A stretch of 64,000 nucleotides of DNA from SSC4 sp964443225. Its GTDB lineage: Bacteria; Chloroflexota; Anaerolineae; SSC4; Amarolineaceae. This document shows, one piece after another, positions 59,871 through 64,000 of this stretch (positions are counted from its first letter, which is position 1; the number at the start of each line of letters is the position of its first letter). The translations under genes were made by a program, and so were the position numbers. The DNA is taken from assembly GCA_964443225.1 (NCBI GenBank), contig CAYUCC010000017.1, positions 14,988-78,987 on the forward strand, given 5' to 3'. Below the pieces are notes generated by a model that saw only the letters and a program-made list of their open reading frames with translations, had not been told where the DNA came from and made no database searches.

Positions 59871-60881
59871 ATGCTCAAAAAGATTGCACGGGTACTTGCT
59901 GTGGTGCTGACCGTCCTGGTCATCGTTCTCAGTATTGGCGGCATCGTGGGAGTGTGGTACCTGAACAACGTGGCCGCAAACGTAACACGCACGACGTTTG
60001 CGGTGGTTCAAACGGGTGTCAACGTCATCGACAGCGGCGTCGCGCGGGTGGAAAACCTGGTGGCCACTGGGCGTGCCGAAGTCCAACAGGCCGAAGAGCA
60101 GATCGTCACGGTTGCGGGCAACGTGCAGGCAAACCGGCCCGTGCTCACGGCGCTCAACGAACGCCTCGAAACCCGCCTCGGCCCCACGGTCGATCAACTG
60201 CGCACGACGATCGAGCCGATCCGTGACACGGTCATCAAAGTGGCCAGCATCGTCGATATTGCCGCTTCGCTGCCCTTTGCCGGGGAGAGTACCCCGCGGC
60301 TGACCGCCCTCGATCAGGCTTTCGACCGCCTGGCCGAGGTGGCCGCTGATATCCAGCAGTTGCGCACCACCCTGCGCGAAACGGTGTTGGGCGAAATCGA
60401 CCAATTCAACGAGCAAACCGTCACGGCGCTGACCACCGTCACCACCCGCATCGACACGCGGCTGGCCGAAACGCAGGCAAACATCCAGGAGACGCAGGTC
60501 GAAATCCAGGCGCTGCGTGACCGCCTGGATGCCCAACAGCAGCAGCTGCTGCTGATCTACAACCTGGTCGCTTTGGCGACCACGCTCCTCTTCCTGTGGG
60601 TCATCTATTCCCAGGTGGTGGTCATGCAGCATCACTGGCGGCTGCTGCGCAGCCCGGCGGCCGCCGTCAGCGGACCGGTATCCGCCCAGGTGGCGCCAGC
60701 CAGCCCGGCCGCGGTACCTGCCAGCGCGCCCGCAGCGGCCACCGCTGTGATGCCGGCGGTCACCCCGGCTCCCGCCGAGGAAGTCGAGGCTGCCGTGATG
60801 ACCGAATCCACGGCCGAGCCGGGTATCGTCGCCGAAGAAGAACCCAGCGAAGACCCGGCACTGGCGGATTCAGCAGTCTGA
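59871..60881 (+). CDS. Coiled-coil membrane protein of unknown function
   Basis: A 336-aa protein. An N-terminal TM segment (VLAVVLTVLVIVLSIGGIVG) is followed by about 200 residues of helical, heptad-rich sequence (RLAETQANIQETQVEIQALR), a second TM segment (LLIYNLVALATTLLFLWVIY) and an acidic Ala/Pro-rich tail. The coiled-coil part would sit outside the membrane between the two TM helices. The ATG at 59871 has AGGAG 6 bp upstream. Family not recognised. 52 bp before rho, likely co-transcribed. Confidence 0.72.
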   Translation: MLKKIARVLAVVLTVLVIVLSIGGIVGVWYLNNVAANVTRTTFAVVQTGVNVIDSGVARVENLVATGRAEVQQAEEQIVTVAGNVQANRPVLTALNERLETRLGPTVDQLRTTIEPIRDTVIKVASIVDIAASLPFAGESTPRLTALDQAFDRLAEVAADIQQLRTTLRETVLGEIDQFNEQTVTALTTVTTRIDTRLAETQANIQETQVEIQALRDRLDAQQQQLLLIYNLVALATTLLFLWVIYSQVVVMQHHWRLLRSPAAAVSGPVSAQVAPASPAAVPASAPAAATAVMPAVTPAPAEEVEAAVMTESTAEPGIVAEEEPSEDPALADSAV

Positions 60882-60933
60882 GCCGGGCCGGATAATCCGG
60901 CCGGTACCGAGAACCCATAGTGAGGAGAACTGC

Positions 60934-62049
60934 ATGGCCGATCGAACCGAAGATCGTGTCTCTGGTATTCTGAAACTCACCGGGCGTAACGGAGGGGTGC
61001 TGCTCGATCCGGAGCTGTCCCTACGGCCCACCGGAACCGACCCGCAGGTGCCGCCTGGCCTGGTCAAAACGCATGGCCTGGTCGCCGGCGCCGCGGTGGC
61101 CGGCCCGGCGCGGCGGCGGGGAGCAGTGCTCGAACTCACGGCGGTGGAAACGGTCTGTGGCCTCGAACCTGCGGCCTTTGCCGCGCGCCCGCGCTTCGAC
61201 CGCCTGGTCGCCATCAATCCCAACCAACGTTTCGACCTGGCGGCGTCTGGTGATCCCAGCATGCGTGCCGTCGATCTGCTCGCGCCGATTGGCAAGGGCA
61301 CGCGCGGCCTGGTCGTGGCCCCGCCTAAGGCCGGCAAGACCACGCTGCTGGGCAAGCTGGCGGCGACGATCGCCGCCGTCGCGCCGCAGACTCGTATCAT
61401 CATGCTCCTGGTCGACGAGCGCCCCGAGGAGGTGACCCATTTTCGACGCCAGATTCCCGCCGAGGTCATCGCCAGTTCGAGCGACCAACCGACCCACGAG
61501 CACATTGCTCTGCTCGAGCTGATGCTGGCCCACATCCGCACCGAACTCGAATGCGGCTGCGACGTCGTCGTGCTGCTGGACAGCCTGACCCGCCTGGCCC
61601 GTGCGTCCAACCTCGAATCGCGCGGCCGCAGCCGGAGTCTCTCCGGCGGCATGGAGGCCGGTGCACTCGAGATGCCGCGTCGATTTTTCGGCCTGGCGCG
61701 CAACGTCGAACACGGCGGCTCGGTGACTATCATCGCGTCGATCCTGGTCGATACCGGCTCGCGCATGGATCAGGTGATCTTCGAGGAGTTCAAATCCACT
61801 GGCAACAGCGAGATCGTTCTGGACCGCGCCCTGGCGCAGGCCAACATCTACCCCGCCATCGACATCGCCGCCAGCGGCACCCGCAAGGAGGAGCACCTCC
61901 ATCCGCCCGAAGATACGGCACGCATCCACGCCCTGCGCCGCGCCCTGGATGGTTACAAACCACGCGAGGCGATGCTCGGACTGCTGCGGTTGTTCGAGCA
62001 GTATCCGAGCAACGCCGAGCTGCTGCGGGCTTTGCCGGGGGTGGGGTGA
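60934..62049 (+). CDS. rho: Transcription termination factor Rho, compact form
   Basis: A 371-aa RNA-dependent ATPase. The N-terminal RNA-binding OB part is reduced (SGILKLTGRNGGVLLDPELS). The ATPase core has Walker A APPKAGKTTLL near residue 130, DERPEEVTHF with the catalytic acid, VVVLLDSLTRLARA (Walker B), the Q-loop-like SRSLSGGMEAGAL and GSVTIIASILVDTGSRMD. About 50 residues shorter than the E. coli protein. GAGGAG precedes the ATG. Confidence 0.93.
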   Translation: MADRTEDRVSGILKLTGRNGGVLLDPELSLRPTGTDPQVPPGLVKTHGLVAGAAVAGPARRRGAVLELTAVETVCGLEPAAFAARPRFDRLVAINPNQRFDLAASGDPSMRAVDLLAPIGKGTRGLVVAPPKAGKTTLLGKLAATIAAVAPQTRIIMLLVDERPEEVTHFRRQIPAEVIASSSDQPTHEHIALLELMLAHIRTELECGCDVVVLLDSLTRLARASNLESRGRSRSLSGGMEAGALEMPRRFFGLARNVEHGGSVTIIASILVDTGSRMDQVIFEEFKSTGNSEIVLDRALAQANIYPAIDIAASGTRKEEHLHPPEDTARIHALRRALDGYKPREAMLGLLRLFEQYPSNAELLRALPGVG

Positions 62050-62057
62050 TCGGCCAC

Positions 62058-62591
62058 CTACTGCGTAATCACCCCACACACAATCCGCCCCCCACTGTTG
62101 CCTGTGGGGTCCGTGATCTGGTCGTCGGCGCTGGCGTGGATGATCACGGCACTGCCGTCTGCATCGAACAGGCTGGTTGGTCCCGCCGACAGCGTAGCAC
62201 GGTCGGTGGTGCCCACCAGGCGACCGACGCCCGCAGCATTGACCTCCAGGTTGGGCAGGTCACCGGCATGTGCCCCGTGCGGGTTTTCCAGGCCGTGCTG
62301 CCGGCCGAGGGGGTTGTGGTGACCGCCTGCCGCGGCAAAGGTCGGTGTGCAGGCACCCACAGCGTGCAGATGGATGCCGTGCAGGCCCGGTGAGATGCCG
62401 TTGACGTGCACGTTAGCGTGCAGCATGCCCGTGGCATCTTCAGTGAAGCGGGCAAAGCCAACTTCGTTGCCCGCGGCGTCGAACAGTGTGGCCGAAGCAT
62501 GGCCGGCACCGTTGTCCTGAGCCATAACGACCGAGGCCAGAACGGCCGTAGCAACAACCAACACGACTACAAACCAGACGATCTTCTTCAT
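62058..62591 (-). CDS. sodC: Exported Cu/Zn superoxide dismutase
   Basis: A 177-aa protein with signal peptide IVWFVVVLVVATAVLASVVMA. Metal ligands are visible as GIHLHAVG (HxH), AAGGHHNP, HAGDLPN (His and Asp) and a late VIIHASADD His. Cys in GACTP and in RIVCGVI form the conserved disulfide. The ATG at 62591 has GGAGG upstream. It removes superoxide outside the cytoplasm. Ends 8 bp from the convergent rho gene. Confidence 0.93.
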   Translation of the reverse strand: MKKIVWFVVVLVVATAVLASVVMAQDNGAGHASATLFDAAGNEVGFARFTEDATGMLHANVHVNGISPGLHGIHLHAVGACTPTFAAAGGHHNPLGRQHGLENPHGAHAGDLPNLEVNAAGVGRLVGTTDRATLSAGPTSLFDADGSAVIIHASADDQITDPTGNSGGRIVCGVITQ

Positions 62592-62714
62592 AGAACCCTC
62601 CACGTGGTGATGACAGGTCGATGGCACTGAAGCCAACCCGACTGCGACTCGTTGGTCGCACTGATCATTCTAACCACGCAGCGTCCCGTTGTCATGGGAC
62701 TGCGGTCCTATGTC

Positions 62715-62736
62715 GACCGGGAACTCCGTCCCGGTC
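62715..62736 (-). terminator. Short hairpin after oxidoreductase 3
   Basis: GACCGGGA (62715-62722) and TCCCGGTC (62729-62736) form an 8-bp stem with a 6-base loop directly after the stop. There is no T-tract, so termination is uncertain. Confidence 0.4.
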
Positions 62737-62737
62737 A

Positions 62738-63730
62738 TCAGTCCAGGGCGACTACCGTTTGCCGGCGCGCCGCCTCGTACAGAGCAAGCAGGGTCTGTAC
62801 GTGGTAGCGCGTCTCGGCCAGGGTGAGGTAGGTCGGTGCGCCGTCCAAAATCGCGTTGTTGAGATCGTCGACTTCGGGCACGTAGAGATCGGCCGCCGGC
62901 ACCGGCACCGGCTCGGGGTCACCGTTCGCCGGCCAGAACACCACGGGGTGCGGCCGGCCGTCGACGCCAACGAGGAAGGGACTGTCGAGGGTCAGCCGTC
63001 CCTCGGTGCCGATGATCTCGAGTGCCGTGTGGAATGGGGTGTGGAACGCACAGCTGATCTGCGCCAACCGTCCACCGGCGTAGTGCAGCTGTCCCGCAAA
63101 TACCTCGTCGACCCCGGTCTCCCCAAGCCACTGCTCGCCCGCAACGCGGTCTGGTGGCCCGCCCATCAGATATTGGGCATAACTCACGGGGTAGATGCCG
63201 AGGTCCCACAGGCACCCACCGCCCATCTCGGGGAACAGACGTACGTTGCCGCGGTCCTGCAGCTTGAAGTTGAACACGCCGCGCACCAGGGTCACGTCGC
63301 CCAATCGTCCTTGCTCGACCCACGTCCGCGCCAGCTTCGTCTGCGGATGGTGGCGGTACATCAGCGCCTCGGCCACGACGCGACCGGTGGCCGCCGCCGC
63401 GGCGGCCACGGCGTCGACCTGGTCGAGGGTGATGGCAAACGGTTTTTCGCACAGGACGTGCACTCCTGCCTGCAGCGCACGGATCGTCCATTCGGCGTGC
63501 AGGTGATTGGGCAGGCCAATGTAGACGGCGTCGACGGCGCCGCTCTCGAGCATGGCTTCATAGCTGGCAAAGGCCTGCGGAATGCCCCAGTCGGCGGCGT
63601 AACGTTCGGCGGCAGCCTGGCTGCGGCTGGCAACGGCGACGAGCTCGCAGCGCGCCGCTGCATGGATGGCCGGGATCAGCCGGCGGTTGATACGGGCCGT
63701 GGAGAGCAGGCCCCAACGAACGATGGTCAT
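62738..63730 (-). CDS. Gfo/Idh/MocA-family oxidoreductase 3
   Basis: A 330-aa oxidoreductase with RWGLLSTARINRRLIPAI, YIGLPNHLHAEWTIRALQ, LCEKPFAITLDQVDA near residue 92, AEALMYRHHPQTKLAR near 120 and GGGCLWDLGIYPVSYAQYL near 170, resembling the dimeric-dehydrogenase/xylose-dehydrogenase branch. The ATG at 63730 has GAGGTG upstream. Distinct from the tandem pair at 54025-56078. Confidence 0.92.
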   Translation of the reverse strand: MTIVRWGLLSTARINRRLIPAIHAAARCELVAVASRSQAAAERYAADWGIPQAFASYEAMLESGAVDAVYIGLPNHLHAEWTIRALQAGVHVLCEKPFAITLDQVDAVAAAAAATGRVVAEALMYRHHPQTKLARTWVEQGRLGDVTLVRGVFNFKLQDRGNVRLFPEMGGGCLWDLGIYPVSYAQYLMGGPPDRVAGEQWLGETGVDEVFAGQLHYAGGRLAQISCAFHTPFHTALEIIGTEGRLTLDSPFLVGVDGRPHPVVFWPANGDPEPVPVPAADLYVPEVDDLNNAILDGAPTYLTLAETRYHVQTLLALYEAARRQTVVALD

Positions 63731-63799
63731 GCTGCACCTCGTTGAATGAGCGAATGAGATGAGTGTAGCCCAGGCGCAGGGATTCACCAAATCTGCTGA

Positions 63800-63885
63800 C
63801 TGCAACTAACTCCGTTACATGTCAGCTGCAATAAACCCCATTACATGTCAAGTGTCTGGTTACTGCAACTAACTGCGTTACCAAG
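63800..63885 (+). repeat. 26-bp CTGCAACTAAC repeat, two full units and one partial
   Basis: Units at 63800-63825, 63826-63851 and a partial copy from 63863. Each starts CTGCAA and contains CGTTACATGTCA or CATTACATGTCA. Confidence 0.8.
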
Positions 63886-63898
63886 ATACCAGGCTGGG

Positions 63899-63938
63899 AC
63901 GAGTACGAGTACGAGTACGAGTAGGAGTACGAGTAGGA
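63899..63938 (+). repeat. GAGTAC hexamer array
   Basis: About six tandem hexamers, one with an extra G-containing unit. Same family as at 56220-56241. Confidence 0.88.
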
Positions 63939-63946
63939 CGGGTCAC

Positions 63947-64000
63947 CTACTCCGTACTCCCTACTCCGTACTCCCTACTCCGTACTCCCTACTCCGTACT
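63947..64000 (-). repeat. GGAGTAN heptamer array running off the window
   Basis: CTACTCC and GTACTCC units alternate to the last base of the window. Confidence 0.9.

Larger units (their letters stand above)
63731..64000. other. Repeat-filled window end
   Basis: About 70 bp without features are followed by three repeat blocks, described separately. No gene is seen. Confidence 0.6.

Noticed and set aside
60882..60933. GGCCGGATAATCCGGCC palindrome before rho as a terminator or attenuator
   Set aside because: The arms are separated by one base, so a stable RNA hairpin with a normal loop and a T-tract is not formed; it may be a DNA-level or chance palindrome.

Overview
The window is GC-rich, gene-dense bacterial DNA that I would place in the phylum Chloroflexota (Anaerolineae or Caldilineae-like). 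This is inference from gene style, not a database match. The pointers are CSLREA and choice-of-anchor-Q beta-helix proteins with dockerin-like tails, Thr/Pro-rich secreted proteins, two secreted proteins ending in LPWL(N/T)R, a protein joining TIR and formylglycine-generating-enzyme-like domains, and many short heptanucleotide repeats placed exactly at gene ends. No rRNA, tRNA, CRISPR array, transposase, reverse transcriptase or phage structural gene was recognised.

Layout. 1-10.9 kb is a surface-glycan block: two glycosyltransferases, a flippase-like membrane protein, a large DUF2079 membrane protein, an SDR epimerase/dehydratase and a DegT-type sugar aminotransferase. A defence-type EAD-TIR-EAD-FGE protein (2653-4641) is wedged between repeats inside it. 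10.9-16.3 kb holds a secreted beta-propeller protein, a phasin and an acyl-CoA ligase that diverge from one regulatory region with consensus promoters and a large dyad, a PAP2 phosphatase and a nucleotidyltransferase. 16.3-28.1 kb carries ppdK, an MscS channel, a DUF433/DUF5615 toxin-antitoxin pair, an ADP-forming acyl-CoA synthetase, a DEAD-box helicase and a secreted beta-helix/dockerin protein with an 84-bp MITE-like element inserted in frame. 28.5-31.3 kb has a YadA-head-like secreted protein and a Tat/lipoprotein dienelactone hydrolase.

31.3-34.4 kb is a graveyard: a BrnT toxin with a nonsense codon, its antitoxin, a second truncated antitoxin copy, the 5' end of a DUF499-type gene joined to the 3' end of an SF2 helicase gene, a DUF6922/AbiEii remnant and a truncated retropepsin-like gene. 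34.4-44.1 kb contains an exonuclease, an acetyltransferase, hydrolases, a second dockerin-tailed beta-helix protein, an arylsulfotransferase-like protein, a methyltransferase pseudogene, a HAD phosphatase and a wax ester synthase/DGAT. 44.3-54 kb holds a compact C-family DNA polymerase, a HicB remnant, murJ, arfB, a DksA-like protein without zinc-finger cysteines and a TSUP transporter. 54-64 kb is a sugar-use region: three Gfo/Idh/MocA oxidoreductases and a solute-binding protein with two permeases (no ATPase in the window), together with a coiled-coil membrane protein, rho and sodC.

The main points for follow-up are the TIR/FGE protein, whose 3' end looks like a diversity-generating-retroelement variable region; the heptamer repeats that supply stop codons, identical C-terminal tails and possibly a ribosome-binding site; the in-frame MITE; the shared phasin/acyl-CoA ligase operator region; four hairpins between the binding-protein and permease genes; and the decayed defence/toxin-antitoxin island.
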